Counted from the first letter of the stretch, positions 31,553 through 41,101 are shown. The stretch is DNA of 64,000 nt from Chryseobacterium scophthalmum (GCF_900143185.1 NZ_FSRQ01000001.1:2046001-2110000); one strand, 5' to 3'. A program made the numbers and translations. The notes: a model not told the origin generated them from the sequence alone.

Positions 31553-31990
31553 ATGATAAACATTATTTTACCTGTAGATTTTGGAGAGAAAACAGATCAG
31601 CTTGTTGATGGCGCCGTAAAATTTGCCAAAGAAGTAAACGGAAAGATTTGCCTTATTCATGTTGCGCCAACAGATATTGGTTTTGCAATCGGAGATATGG
31701 GATACCAGTATTTTCCGGAAGTGGAAGAAAATGAAATCAGAGAAGAACTGGTTCTTTTAAATAAAATTAACCAAAGAATTCTCGCTCAGGATGTAGATTG
31801 CGAACATATTCTGAAACAAGGTATCGCAAAAGATATTATTCTGGAATATTCTGATCTTAAAAATGCGAGTTACATTGTAATGGGTTCTCACGGAAGAAGT
31901 GGTATTTACGATGTGTTTGTAGGAAGTTTAACCAAAGGATTAACGAAAAGCTCGAAAATTCCGGTGTTGGTTCTTCCAATTCATGAATAG
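31553..31990 (+). CDS. universal stress protein
   Basis: This 145-residue UspA-fold protein has the ATP-binding pattern G-2x-G-9x-G-[ST] in GSHGRSGIYDVFVGS (about residues 112-126), with the N-terminal NIILPVDFGEKTDQLVDGAVKFA. It is a single-domain, ATP-binding type rather than a tandem repeat. It is cytoplasmic and probably induced by energy or nutrient stress. A strong bidirectional terminator follows. Confidence 0.92.
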   Translation: MINIILPVDFGEKTDQLVDGAVKFAKEVNGKICLIHVAPTDIGFAIGDMGYQYFPEVEENEIREELVLLNKINQRILAQDVDCEHILKQGIAKDIILEYSDLKNASYIVMGSHGRSGIYDVFVGSLTKGLTKSSKIPVLVLPIHE

Positions 31991-32010
31991 TTTTTCAACT
32001 AAAAAAATAA

Positions 32011-32044
32011 AAAAGACCGATCAAAAATTTTGACCGGTCTTTTT
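32011..32044. terminator. bidirectional intrinsic terminator
   Basis: AAAAGACCG-A-TCAAAA pairs with TTTTGA-C-CGGTCTTTT with one mismatch, with A and T runs on either side, serving the convergent universal-stress gene and the small membrane gene. Confidence 0.85.
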
Positions 32045-32060
32045 CTATATAACCAATTAA

Positions 32061-32294
32061 TTAACCTTCTTTTTTATAGATCGCAGGATCGTAGTAAGGG
32101 TGTTTCCCTTCTGTAGGAGAATAATATTCTTTGTCTTTGTCTCCACCAAGAGTTACCACCAAAACGTAGCACCAATACGTGAATAGTACGCAACATACTG
32201 CGAACAAAATCCAGTTTAAAACGTTTCCAAAAATATCGTAGAAACCAAATGCCCATTTGAATGCATCACTTAAGAATAGAAAGAAAGACGTCAT
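32061..32294 (-). CDS. small membrane protein, DUF6341-like
   Basis: This 77-residue protein has two hydrophobic stretches (residues 1-20 and 25-50) and a polar C-terminal tail ending GKHPYYDPAIYKKEG. That tail is characteristic of a small Flavobacteriia family that I recall as DUF6341. It is divergent from a polytopic protein resembling DUF6427; the two are neighbours in several related genomes, as far as I remember, so they may work together. The function is not known. Confidence 0.75.
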   Translation of the reverse strand: MTSFFLFLSDAFKWAFGFYDIFGNVLNWILFAVCCVLFTYWCYVLVVTLGGDKDKEYYSPTEGKHPYYDPAIYKKEG

Positions 32295-32308
32295 TATTTT
32301 CCTTTTTT

Positions 32309-32316
32309 AAATTAAC
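32309..32316 (+). promoter_or_regulatory. -7 box of the DUF6427-like gene
   Basis: TAACTTTG matches TAnnTTTG, 20 bp before ATG 32337. Confidence 0.5.
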
Positions 32317-32336
32317 TTTGCACAAATTTATAAAAA

Positions 32337-33242
32337 ATGTTTAGATTACTTTCAAAAGAAAGCAATATTTTTTCAATTCCTGTGTACATTGGTTTTCTGC
32401 TTCTAATAGTAATACTATTTAACATACTGAATTTCAATACTTACGAAGGAATTATTGCAGGAATTACTTTTGTAGGAATTGCATTGGGATATTTCTGTTT
32501 CAACGCCATTGATCTTAATTATCACACTCATTTACCATTATTCCTCTACACATTTTTTATTTTCGGACTTTACGATGGTAATATCGACCTCGGAATTGCA
32601 GTCGCCATTCTTACCAATTCTTTTCTTTTGCTGCTTTTAACGAGTACCAATGAAGATGTAAGAAAAAAATCATACGTTTTAGTTGGTTCTATTGTTGCGC
32701 TCAACTTTATATTTTTGCCAACAACATGGCCAATGATGATCTTTGTATTGATTCATTTGATTGTTACTTCAGAAAGAGTCGGTTTAAATATTTTCAGATT
32801 TCTGCTGGGAATTATCATGATTGGACTGAGTTATTTTTCGGTGATGTTTTTCCTTCAGTTCAATTCCTGGAATACCGATTACATTCCTTTCGGGAAAATG
32901 GAAATGATGACGGATTACACAGATTTATTTTCGCTGATTCCAATTGCTCTACTGCTGATCTACGCAATATATGACCACTTTACCCATTATAATAAGAAAA
33001 GCCCTGTAAGCCGATATAAATATACTTTTTTACTTGTTTTTTCTTTAGCTCAGCTTATAAGCATCGTTCTTTATATGAATAAGAACTACGAATATTTATT
33101 ACTTCTGGCTTTTCCATCAACGATTATTTTAAGCCGTATGATGAAATTCTTACCTAAATACTGGATGCAGGAAACAAGTGTTTGGTTAACCATTGTAAGT
33201 TTAATTGCTTTTAAAGCAGGAACTCACTTTAATTTATTTTAA
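32337..33242 (+). CDS. polytopic membrane protein, DUF6427-like
   Basis: This 301-residue inner membrane protein has about nine to ten helices covering nearly the whole length and only short charged loops. I associate it with the Flavobacteriia-specific DUF6427 family from its position beside the DUF6341-like gene and its general pattern, not from a strong motif. The function is unknown; a role in cell envelope or motility has not been shown. The stop is 10 bp before the DUF3109 start, so the two are likely co-transcribed. Confidence 0.75.
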   Translation: MFRLLSKESNIFSIPVYIGFLLLIVILFNILNFNTYEGIIAGITFVGIALGYFCFNAIDLNYHTHLPLFLYTFFIFGLYDGNIDLGIAVAILTNSFLLLLLTSTNEDVRKKSYVLVGSIVALNFIFLPTTWPMMIFVLIHLIVTSERVGLNIFRFLLGIIMIGLSYFSVMFFLQFNSWNTDYIPFGKMEMMTDYTDLFSLIPIALLLIYAIYDHFTHYNKKSPVSRYKYTFLLVFSLAQLISIVLYMNKNYEYLLLLAFPSTIILSRMMKFLPKYWMQETSVWLTIVSLIAFKAGTHFNLF

Positions 33243-33252
33243 AAAAAAGATT

Positions 33253-33837
33253 ATGATTCAAATAGACGATAAATTAATTTCTGAAGATATTTTTTCTGAA
33301 GAATTTGTTTGTAACCTTACCAAATGTAAAGGTGCATGTTGTGTAGAAGGTGATGTAGGCGCTCCTTTAGATAAAGACGAGCTTGTGATTTTAGATAATA
33401 TTTATGATAAAATAAAGCCTTATCTTACAGAAGCCGGAATTAAAGCACTCGACGAGCAAGGAACATGGACAACCGATCCTACAGACGGAATGTATGTGAC
33501 TCCGATGATTGAAGATGCAGAATGTGCTTATGTAACTTTTGATGAAAGAGGCGTTACAAAATGTGGCATCGAAAAAGCTTACGAAGATGGGGCTGTAGAT
33601 TGGCAGAAACCGATTTCTTGTCACCTCTACCCGATCAGAGTTACCGACTATTCTACATTTTCAGCTTTAAATTATCATGAGTGGAGTGTTTGCAGCGACG
33701 CCTGTACTTTAGGAAAAGAACTTCAGGTTCCGGTTTATAAATTTCTTAAAACTCCGCTTACCAGAAAATATGGTGAAGATTTTTATGATACATTGAGCGA
33801 TGTTGCTGAAGAGTGGAAGAAAGAGTATGGGAAATAG
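33253..33837 (+). CDS. DUF3109 family protein
   Basis: This 194-residue protein is a DUF3109 member, with the cysteine pattern CNLTKCKGACC near residues 19-29, then ECAYV, KCGIEKA, ISCHLYPIRV and VCSDAC. The eight or more conserved cysteines resemble the YkgJ-type zinc/iron cluster family. The start at 33253 (MIQIDDKL) is chosen over the TTG at 33205 inside the upstream gene. The TAG stop is the first triplet of a TAGTTGA tandem repeat. Confidence 0.92.
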   Translation: MIQIDDKLISEDIFSEEFVCNLTKCKGACCVEGDVGAPLDKDELVILDNIYDKIKPYLTEAGIKALDEQGTWTTDPTDGMYVTPMIEDAECAYVTFDERGVTKCGIEKAYEDGAVDWQKPISCHLYPIRVTDYSTFSALNYHEWSVCSDACTLGKELQVPVYKFLKTPLTRKYGEDFYDTLSDVAEEWKKEYGK

Positions 33838-33869
33838 TTGATAGTTGATAGTTGATAGTTGATAGTTGA
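33835..33869. repeat. (TAGTTGA)5 tandem repeat
   Basis: Five perfect 7-bp units begin at the stop codon of the DUF3109 gene. Short tandem repeats of this kind recur after genes throughout the window. Confidence 0.9.
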
Positions 33870-33916
33870 AAAATAAATGATTTTGTTATCATTATTATGT
33901 TTCTCTCTGATTGAAA

Positions 33917-33929
33917 GTCCCGAAGGGAC
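33917..33929. repeat. GTCCCGAAGGGAC palindrome element
   Basis: A perfect 5-bp-arm dyad is embedded in a stretch (about 33905-33970) that resembles a dispersed intergenic element, with AAATTCTATTAATGAAATGAAAT following. Confidence 0.5.
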
Positions 33930-34010
33930 GATTTAGCAAAGAATAGGATGAAATTCTATTAATGAAATGAAATTATCACAAAACACTTTAGCATTATTCT
34001 TAAAAAAAAC

Positions 34011-34042
34011 AAACCACCGCAGAAAAATTTCTGCGGTGGTTT
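34011..34042. terminator. bidirectional intrinsic terminator
   Basis: AAACCACCGCAGAAA / TTTCTGCGGTGGTTT is a 15-bp stem with a very short loop, serving the convergent DUF3109 and M16 genes. Confidence 0.9.
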
Positions 34043-34065
34043 TCATTATATGTAATCGACTAAGA

Positions 34066-36918
34066 TTATTTTACTACGGTAGCTTTTACTGCTCCAGAAG
34101 TTTCCTTTTTAGGGGCATTTTCCCAACCGTCTTCAGGCATTAAAGTAGCTACAATTCTGTTTTTTGAAAGATATTTTTTAGCAACATCTTGCAAATCTTT
34201 TACAGTCAATGCTTTTACTTTTTCCTGATAATTTAAGATTTCGTACTTATCGCTTCCGTCTAATTGATTTTTAGAAATAGCATTCATCCAATAATTATTG
34301 TCTTTGATGTCTGTTTTATAATCATTCATCTCCCCTTCTTTGTACTTATCAAGATCTTTTTGTTCAGGACCTTTATCAATTAGTTTTTGAAGTTCTGCAA
34401 TTGCACTTTTCGTCAGTTTATCTGCATTTTCAGGTCCACAAGGGAAACTTAAGCTAAAGCTATAGCTGCTGTAAGGAACTTTTCCCATATAACCTCTTGC
34501 TCCACCACCGTAGATTCCGCTTTCGTCTTCTCTTAGTTTTTCAATAACTTTGATGGTTGCCACTTCACCTAATGCTGAAAGTGCCAAAGCTTCTTTCTCG
34601 TTATAAGGAGCTTCACCTGAATAAACAATCTGAACCATGCTCTTCGGATCTTTACCTTTTTTATAGACTTTGGTATAATCTCCGGTGATTCCTCTATATC
34701 CTGTGTCTTTAAAATTGGTAGCTTTTCCTGTAGTTGGTAGACTTGCGATATATTGTAAAACTTCATTTTTAAATTTAGCTTCATCAATATTTCCTACAAA
34801 ATAGAAGTGGAAGTTTCCTGCATTGGCAAATTTCTCTTTGTAAACATCATATGCTTTTTTGTAATCTGTCGCTGCCCAGTCTTTTTCCATTGGAATAATT
34901 CCGATGAATCTCGGGTTTTTCTGATTAGTAAACTTAGCATGTTCACTTGAAAAATAGAACTGAGGATTTGAAAGCAAATTATCGAGCATTGCAGACTGCT
35001 TTACCTTGTAAGCATTGAATGCTTCAGGACTGTAATTTAAACTTGTAAAATAAGCATAAACAAGCTCCATTGCGGTACCTAAATCTTTCTGATTGGTTCT
35101 TCCTGAAATCCCCTCCAAAGTACTGCTGATGTAAGGATTTACACTCACCTGTTTTCCTGCCAAATAATTGGTAAGATCTGCTTTTGAAGCACCGCTTACT
35201 CCAGCTTCGGTTAAAGCCTGATAAGCGAACTGAGTTTTATTGTAATCTGCATCATTCAATAATGAGTTTCCGCCTAAACTTCTTGCTGAGAAAACGATCT
35301 CATCGTCTTTAAAGTCGGTTTTTTTGAAGGTAACTTTTGCACCGTTGCTTAGCGTCCAAGTTGTGGTTCCTAATTTTGCATCAGATTCTGTTTTAGCAAT
35401 TTTACCTTCAGACTTGAATGGTTTTACTAAGTTTTTAATGGTAGCCTTTTCTTCGTAAGGTTTAAGATCAGCCATTTTTACATCGTCAAAAGTTTTTAGA
35501 ACCAAAGCTTCTGTAGGCATTGTCACATTATCCTTTTTAGGACCTGTAATTACGATTACTCTGCTATCTTCTTTTACCATTTTTTTGATGATGTCATTGG
35601 TTTGAGCCAATGTTACAGATGGTAAGAAGCCTTTTACATCTTCATATTCCCAGGCAATTCCCGGCATTGGTTCCTGCTCCAGGAAGTTTCTTACATATTC
35701 GTCTACCAACATATCACTTTCCGTTTTGTCGCGGTTGTTGTAAGATCTTTCCATATTAGACATGATCTGAGATTTTGCTCTGTCTAATTCACTTTGTGTG
35801 AAACCAAATCTTTTTGCTCTTTCAGTTTCTTCTAAAAGTACTTTTAAAGCATTAATTTGATTTCCTTCTTTTACCATCGCAAATCCCTGGAAAGCTTCCT
35901 TAGTTCTTGCATACGTTCCGCCGTGATAAACAGATCCAAAAGTAAATGGTGGATTATTAGAATTCACCAATTCTCTTAATCTGTTGTTCAGCATTTGCGT
36001 TGCTAAGTTTTCAACCAAACTTTGATTGTATTGTTGAACAGTAACATCCGGTGTATAAGAATCTACATCCTTCATGATGAACTGAACCATAGAATTAGTC
36101 GCATCCGGATCAGTTTCTATTGCCACTAAAGTTTCTTTATGATTTGGAAGATCAAAAGTTTTTCTTTCTCTCGGCTTAGAAGGATTTTTGTATTTGCTGA
36201 AATTAGTTTTAATTTTCTTTTCTACCTCATCTACATTAATGTCTCCTACTACAACAATTGCCATCAGATCCGGTCGGTACCAGTCTTTATGAAACTGTCT
36301 TATCACTTCAGGCTTAAAGTTTTCCAGAACTTCTTTTTTACCGATAGGAAGTCGGTTGGCATATTGAGAATTGTAAAGAAGCTTTGGTAAATATTTATCA
36401 GACATTCTTTTGTCTGCTCCTAAACCTAATCTTAATTCTTCTAAAACAACTCCTCTTTCTTTGTTGATTTGCTCATCGGTTAATGTCGCATTGAAAGCCC
36501 AATCTTCCATTACTTTCAAACCAGAATCCAAATTCCCCGGTTTGTCTAAAGGAACGGGAAGCATATAAACAGTTTCATCAAAACTTGTGTAAGCATTAAG
36601 GTGTTGACCGAACTTCACTCCGATCGACTGTAGAAAGTCTACTAATTTGTTGTCTGGAAAGTTTTTTGTCCCGTTGAAGTTCATATGCTCCATAAAGTGA
36701 GCAAGACCTCTCTGGTTTTCATCTTCAAGAATAGATCCGGCGTTGATTGCCAATCTGAAATCTACTTTTTTCTCAGGTAAAGTGTTTTTTTTGATGTAGT
36801 ACTTCATTCCGTTTGGAAGAGTACCGGTTCTTACAGAAGGATCCATCGGGATATTCTGCGCAAAAGCCATAGACGACATTAAAACTATTGCCGCTACTGA
36901 CGATAAAATTTTTTTCAT
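34066..36918 (-). CDS. M16 family metallopeptidase (two-domain, secreted)
   Basis: This 950-residue protease has a signal peptide (MKKILSSVAAIVLMSSMAFAQ) and two M16 halves. The zinc site is HFMEH at residues 74-78, with Glu154 in NKERGVVLEE at the expected distance of 76 residues. The second half (from about residue 510) lacks HxxEH, as in PqqL-like or Bacteroidota M16B enzymes. It should act in the periplasm or at the outer membrane on peptides. The gene is monocistronic, with the terminator of the next gene upstream in between. Confidence 0.93.
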   Translation of the reverse strand: MKKILSSVAAIVLMSSMAFAQNIPMDPSVRTGTLPNGMKYYIKKNTLPEKKVDFRLAINAGSILEDENQRGLAHFMEHMNFNGTKNFPDNKLVDFLQSIGVKFGQHLNAYTSFDETVYMLPVPLDKPGNLDSGLKVMEDWAFNATLTDEQINKERGVVLEELRLGLGADKRMSDKYLPKLLYNSQYANRLPIGKKEVLENFKPEVIRQFHKDWYRPDLMAIVVVGDINVDEVEKKIKTNFSKYKNPSKPRERKTFDLPNHKETLVAIETDPDATNSMVQFIMKDVDSYTPDVTVQQYNQSLVENLATQMLNNRLRELVNSNNPPFTFGSVYHGGTYARTKEAFQGFAMVKEGNQINALKVLLEETERAKRFGFTQSELDRAKSQIMSNMERSYNNRDKTESDMLVDEYVRNFLEQEPMPGIAWEYEDVKGFLPSVTLAQTNDIIKKMVKEDSRVIVITGPKKDNVTMPTEALVLKTFDDVKMADLKPYEEKATIKNLVKPFKSEGKIAKTESDAKLGTTTWTLSNGAKVTFKKTDFKDDEIVFSARSLGGNSLLNDADYNKTQFAYQALTEAGVSGASKADLTNYLAGKQVSVNPYISSTLEGISGRTNQKDLGTAMELVYAYFTSLNYSPEAFNAYKVKQSAMLDNLLSNPQFYFSSEHAKFTNQKNPRFIGIIPMEKDWAATDYKKAYDVYKEKFANAGNFHFYFVGNIDEAKFKNEVLQYIASLPTTGKATNFKDTGYRGITGDYTKVYKKGKDPKSMVQIVYSGEAPYNEKEALALSALGEVATIKVIEKLREDESGIYGGGARGYMGKVPYSSYSFSLSFPCGPENADKLTKSAIAELQKLIDKGPEQKDLDKYKEGEMNDYKTDIKDNNYWMNAISKNQLDGSDKYEILNYQEKVKALTVKDLQDVAKKYLSKNRIVATLMPEDGWENAPKKETSGAVKATVVK

Positions 36919-37024
36919 ACAATTTGATTTTTAATTTCAGATAAATTTAAAAATTAATCCCAGTATGAAGAAATTTAATCTCTAATTTTTTAGTTAAACT
37001 TGCGTTAAAGTTTAAAAAACAAAA

Positions 37025-37044
37025 AAACCGGCAAAAGCCGGTTT
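37025..37044 (-). terminator. intrinsic terminator of the LolA-like gene
   Basis: AAACCGGC-AAAA-GCCGGTTT with T run on the minus strand, 20 bp after the stop. Confidence 0.9.
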
Positions 37045-37065
37045 AAAATATATAATTAATAACAA

Positions 37066-37746
37066 TTACTTAAAATCTGCATCAGTAACTCCAGAGTTGA
37101 TGGTAACTTTTGTCGTTTTAATAACTACTTTTTGCCCATTTCCTTCAGCTTCTATATCTCCCGGAAATTTAATTCCATCAACAGTAAGGTAAGATTTTAT
37201 TACCGCATCCCCCATTTCTGTATTTGATTTATATAAAAGACCTGTAGCGACATCAAAATAGAATTTCCCTTTATCTGAAGTCAATACATTGTAATCTTTA
37301 CCGTCTAGTTTTTCTACGGTAACTCCGCTGAAATTAGCTGCATCATATCCTAAAGCATCGATGGTTTTTCCTTTTTTCAATTCAGGAATTGCTGTTGCAG
37401 GAAAGTCGCTTTTGTTCCCCATTTGATTGATGTATCCTTTTTCCCCATCAAACATCTGTGTAACTTCTTGTCCCATTACTGACTGTACAGATTTGAATTT
37501 ATTACCCATTTTTTTAGTATTCATGGCAATTTCCATTCCCTGAAGAGACATTGTGTTTTCTGTAATCGTTGTTTTTACAGCCTCCAGTTTACTTTTTCCA
37601 CCCAATGCATTCAGGTAGCTATCGATAACCAACTGAGGAGAAACTTGAGATTTTACTACCGGTGCAGTAATAGCCGTTTTTGTCTGCGCATTTACAGTAG
37701 TGGTAAACAATGCTGCACAGAAAAACGGAATGATGATCTTTTTCAT
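37066..37746 (-). CDS. LolA-like / outer-membrane lipoprotein-sorting-like protein
   Basis: This 226-residue exported protein has a signal peptide (MKKIIIPFFCAALFTTTVNAQ) and a LolA-like beta fold: VIDSYLNALGGKSKLEAVKT, then TENTMSLQGMEIAM, MFDGEKGYIN and LLYKSNTEM. The same domain occurs at the C-terminus of some Bacteroidota M16 peptidases, and the M16 gene lies directly downstream, so the two may have related roles. The specific ligand is not known. It has no lipobox. Confidence 0.78.
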   Translation of the reverse strand: MKKIIIPFFCAALFTTTVNAQTKTAITAPVVKSQVSPQLVIDSYLNALGGKSKLEAVKTTITENTMSLQGMEIAMNTKKMGNKFKSVQSVMGQEVTQMFDGEKGYINQMGNKSDFPATAIPELKKGKTIDALGYDAANFSGVTVEKLDGKDYNVLTSDKGKFYFDVATGLLYKSNTEMGDAVIKSYLTVDGIKFPGDIEAEGNGQKVVIKTTKVTINSGVTDADFK

Positions 37747-37937
37747 ATTGAAATATTTATTGTTTAAAAAGCTTGTGAAACCTCATTATTTCTTTCGGTT
37801 TCATTGTTAAATTAGGAGTGGTAAAGATAATCATATTATAGGATATACATTAAACCTCCGAAACATCTTTAATATTTCGAAAAAAATTCTTTTGAGAAAT
37901 GAAACCAGCAATTATTGCAAGAGCCTACCTTCAGCTT

Positions 37938-38903
37938 TTAATCTTTAATAAATTTTGTAGAGGTTGAGTTTCCATCTTTATGGATTAGTTGTAAAATATA
38001 ATTTCCCTTTGACAGCGATGACACATTAAGTTGCGATAGCTTTGAGCTGTTTTTCTGTGAAAAAACTTTACGACCTGCAAGATCGAATACATGAAACTCA
38101 TCAATTTCTTCAGGAGATTTTACATAAAGAATATCTTTTACAGGGTTGGGATAAACTGACGTACCATTATCAATCGTCACAGATTTTACACCCAAGCTTT
38201 CTACTGCATTTATTTTGATATAAGAAAAATTAGCCACTGTGATGCCAGTATTCAGCTCCCAACATGCAGACAAATAGGTTCCATAAGCTGTGGAATTGGT
38301 ATAAATAGCCTTTGAAGGAACCGAAGTAGAACTATTACTCCCTGTATGGCGTATTTCTATAACAAGATTTCCGCCCGTATAAAGATAAGGGGTATCGAAT
38401 ATGAAGGTATAAGCGTAAGGATTGCTGCTGTTTCCGCCAGGAACAGAGCCTGCAGGGATCGTAAGACTGCCCGATTTCACCATAGTCTGATTCCCGGTAA
38501 TATTGGCTGCAAAGTTCATTTGCATATTGGGAGGAGTCACTCCTTTGCTGAGATAAATCTCATAGCTGCCAAATGTAGTATCAGAAATCGGCCAGGAATT
38601 CGTATGAGAATCCTGAAGCCTGAACGAAATCGAGCTAATATATTTGTTGGTCATTAAAGAAATTGGAGCATGAGCAATAAGCATCTGAAATCTTCTTGGA
38701 ACATTTGAATAGGGTCCCAGAAAAGCCCCATCTTCACCACTAAGACCGGGCAAAGTGATAAAACTGCCCTGCGCTTTAACGTTTGAAGACAACATTAATA
38801 CGAACAACAATGCATAGAAACTCAAGTTTCTGCTTCTTTTTCCGTTAAAAATAACAAATGAATCTGAGAACGGATAACTAATAAGGAGTAGACCTTTTTT
38901 CAT
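37938..38903 (-). CDS. T9SS type A sorting domain-containing protein
   Basis: This 321-residue protein should be exported through the Sec and type IX secretion systems. The start at 38903 (MKKGLLLISYPF) is chosen over 38993. The signal region is unusually long, with the hydrophobic core at LSFYALLFVLMLSSNVKAQ about 25 residues in. A body of about 200 residues of beta-rich, Asn/Ser/Thr-rich sequence follows with no catalytic motif that I can name. The last 75 residues are a type A sorting domain: VYPNPVKDILYVKS, VFDLAGRKVF and GNYILQLI. The target is the cell surface or the medium. Confidence 0.88.
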   Translation of the reverse strand: MKKGLLLISYPFSDSFVIFNGKRSRNLSFYALLFVLMLSSNVKAQGSFITLPGLSGEDGAFLGPYSNVPRRFQMLIAHAPISLMTNKYISSISFRLQDSHTNSWPISDTTFGSYEIYLSKGVTPPNMQMNFAANITGNQTMVKSGSLTIPAGSVPGGNSSNPYAYTFIFDTPYLYTGGNLVIEIRHTGSNSSTSVPSKAIYTNSTAYGTYLSACWELNTGITVANFSYIKINAVESLGVKSVTIDNGTSVYPNPVKDILYVKSPEEIDEFHVFDLAGRKVFSQKNSSKLSQLNVSSLSKGNYILQLIHKDGNSTSTKFIKD

Positions 38904-39016
38904 ATGTATATTTTTTGTGATTCTAAAGATACAGTTTATTAATAAAATCAAAACTAAGGTTTTACAGTGTGCAAAAATAGAAAACCTTAGCAATTATAAT
39001 CAATTGGCATAAACTG

Positions 39017-39044
39017 AAAAACCTCCAATTTCTTGGAGGTTTTC
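39017..39044 (-). terminator. intrinsic terminator of tig
   Basis: AAAACCTCCAA / TTGGAGGTTTT with a TTTC loop, 20 bp after the trigger factor stop. Confidence 0.85.
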
Positions 39045-39065
39045 AAATATTTATATCAAAATAAA

Positions 39066-40400
39066 TTATTTTTTAAGTTCTTCTAAAAACTCGTCGTGAG
39101 AGATTTCAGTTTCCTTTTTCGTTGCTTTTTCAAGGATAACGTCTTTCAACTTAGCCATTGCTACTTCAGAAGAAATTTGTCTTACCTGCTCTTGGTCTTT
39201 CAACATTTCAGCAGCATATTTTTGAATTTCTTCGTCACCTAAGTGGTGAATTCCGTAGATTGCCAATTGATTTTTCACTAATTGTTCAGCCTGAGCCAAA
39301 ACATCAGCATAATCTAATTGAATATCGTTATCAGACATCAATTTACCTTCGATGATCTGATATTTCAATTGAGTTTTCTCAGCTTCAAGAATTGCTTGCG
39401 CCTGCTCTTCAGACTGAATGTTCTGGTTAGAGAAGATCAACCACTTCGTCAAGAAAGACTCAGGAAGTTTTACTTCTTCTTTTTCAGAAACTTGCTCCAA
39501 CACTTTGTTTACAAAGTGTACGTCTGCATTCTGCTGGAAGTACTCGTCTAATTCAGTTTTTACTTTTTCTTTAAGCTCTTCTTCAGTTTTGATGTTTCCT
39601 TCACCGTAAACTTTATCGAATAATTCCTGATTAAGTTCTGCCAAGTTTAAGCTATAGAAATCTTTTACTTTAACTTCAACTTCAGCGTGGTGTAAATGCT
39701 CAACTTCTTCTTTAGAGAAACCTAATTCTTTAGCTAAATCTTCGTCAGCAGCAAGAGTTTCTTTAGAAACTTTTACAGACTCATCCATTTTCAAACCTTT
39801 AAGCAATTTGAAAGCTGCTTTGTTTTCAGCTGTAATGGTAGCGATTTTTGGTGCATGATTGTGCTCTCCTTCTGCATCTTCTTCTACAACCTGAGTAATC
39901 TCGAAGTTGATGTAAGAATCTTTAGTGATCTTATCTTGAGGAACCTGCTCAGCAAAACGCTTCTGCATATTTTCGATGCTCTTGTTGATTTCTTTATCTG
40001 AAGCCGAAACTTTGTAGTGAGGAGCTTCATATTTAGCCAAGTCAATCGTAAACTCAGGCTCGTAACCTACTTCGAAAGCTACTTCCAACTTCTCTGCATT
40101 ATGATTGAAATCATTTACAGGTTGTGGAACCGGCTGACCAACTAATCTTAGTTTGTTTTCGTTGATATAGTTATTTAAAGCATCAGAAACTTGTTTGTTG
40201 ATTTCTTCGAATGCAATCCCTGCTTCATATTGCTTTCTAACCATACTCAAAGGCACTTTCCCTTTTCTGAAACCAGGAACCTGTGCGTTTTTAGCATAAT
40301 TAATCAATTGCTTTTCTACTTTTTCTTTGTAGTCAGATTTCTCCAATGTTACTGTAAGCAATGCACTTACATCATCATGGTTTTTTGCGGTAACCTTCAT
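39066..40400 (-). CDS. tig: trigger factor, ribosome-associated chaperone
   Basis: This 444-residue protein is trigger factor of the Bacteroidota type. The ribosome-binding signature GFRKGKVP is at about residues 44-51 in the N-terminal domain. A middle domain where the FKBP isomerase would be is acidic and divergent (about 150-245, with EEDAEGEHNHAPK); it may have lost prolyl isomerase activity. A helical C-terminal chaperone domain follows. It receives nascent chains at the exit tunnel. Confidence 0.94.
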   Translation of the reverse strand: MKVTAKNHDDVSALLTVTLEKSDYKEKVEKQLINYAKNAQVPGFRKGKVPLSMVRKQYEAGIAFEEINKQVSDALNNYINENKLRLVGQPVPQPVNDFNHNAEKLEVAFEVGYEPEFTIDLAKYEAPHYKVSASDKEINKSIENMQKRFAEQVPQDKITKDSYINFEITQVVEEDAEGEHNHAPKIATITAENKAAFKLLKGLKMDESVKVSKETLAADEDLAKELGFSKEEVEHLHHAEVEVKVKDFYSLNLAELNQELFDKVYGEGNIKTEEELKEKVKTELDEYFQQNADVHFVNKVLEQVSEKEEVKLPESFLTKWLIFSNQNIQSEEQAQAILEAEKTQLKYQIIEGKLMSDNDIQLDYADVLAQAEQLVKNQLAIYGIHHLGDEEIQKYAAEMLKDQEQVRQISSEVAMAKLKDVILEKATKKETEISHDEFLEELKK

Positions 40401-40480
40401 TATTGATTAAAATTTTAGGTTGCAAAAATATGAATTTTTTATTAAAACAAGACATTCCTTTTGTTATAATACGTTAAAAT

Positions 40481-40510
40481 AAAAAGACATTACCGAAATA
40501 ATGCCTTTTT
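40481..40510 (-). terminator. intrinsic terminator of the metal-uptake operon
   Basis: AAAAAGACATTA / TAATGCCTTTTT (one mismatch) with T run on the minus strand. Confidence 0.8.
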
Positions 40511-40540
40511 ATAATATTAAAAATTTGTCTGAACTAACTT

Positions 40541-41101
40541 TTAGTGTGCGTCAACCGTAATATCTACATCAGTTTCACCACCTGTAGTCTGACCTAATTG
40601 ATTGGTTGCTGAAGGATAATTCTGGTTAACCGTTGCAGGACCGTGAATCAATTTGATGTTCATCTTTCCTGTTGGCTGTGTAGAATTGATTTTCCATTCA
40701 GTTCTTAACCCTAATTTTTGCCCGTCTGTTCTTACAATATCATTCGCTGCTCTCAAGACTGTAATATCTGCGTTTGCAGGAGCATATGTAATAAAGTGAT
40801 GGTCTTTTTCTTCCTCAATTTCATCAGATGAATGATAATGATCATCGTGCTTAATTTGGAAATCAAGTTCAGCTAAATAAGTACTTCCTACGGTTAGATG
40901 TAAATGTCCCACTGCTTCACCAGAGATAACACTAACCGTTTGTACGTCTGCAGCATCAGCTTTATTAGTCAGTTTTAAAACCACTTTTCCAATCTCGTCA
41001 TGCTCATGAACATCTTCTGGAATTGTATCATCATCTGACCTACATGAAAATACTAAAAGTGCTGCAAAAAGGACTAATGTAATATTGATAAATTTTTTCA
41101 T
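40541..41101 (-). CDS. His-rich surface lipoprotein of a TonB-receptor locus
   Basis: This 186-residue protein has a lipoprotein signal ending LVFSC (cysteine at about residue 20), followed by RSDDD, which resembles the acidic lipoprotein export signal that sends Bacteroidota lipoproteins to the cell surface. It is rich in histidine: HEHDE near residue 32, HLHL, HDDHYHSS and KDHHF, likely metal ligands. It lies 30 bp after the TonB-dependent receptor gene. It is probably a surface metal (zinc or copper) capture protein, or a partner of the receptor. That the metal is zinc is inference. Confidence 0.8.
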   Translation of the reverse strand: MKKFINITLVLFAALLVFSCRSDDDTIPEDVHEHDEIGKVVLKLTNKADAADVQTVSVISGEAVGHLHLTVGSTYLAELDFQIKHDDHYHSSDEIEEEKDHHFITYAPANADITVLRAANDIVRTDGQKLGLRTEWKINSTQPTGKMNIKLIHGPATVNQNYPSATNQLGQTTGGETDVDITVDAH

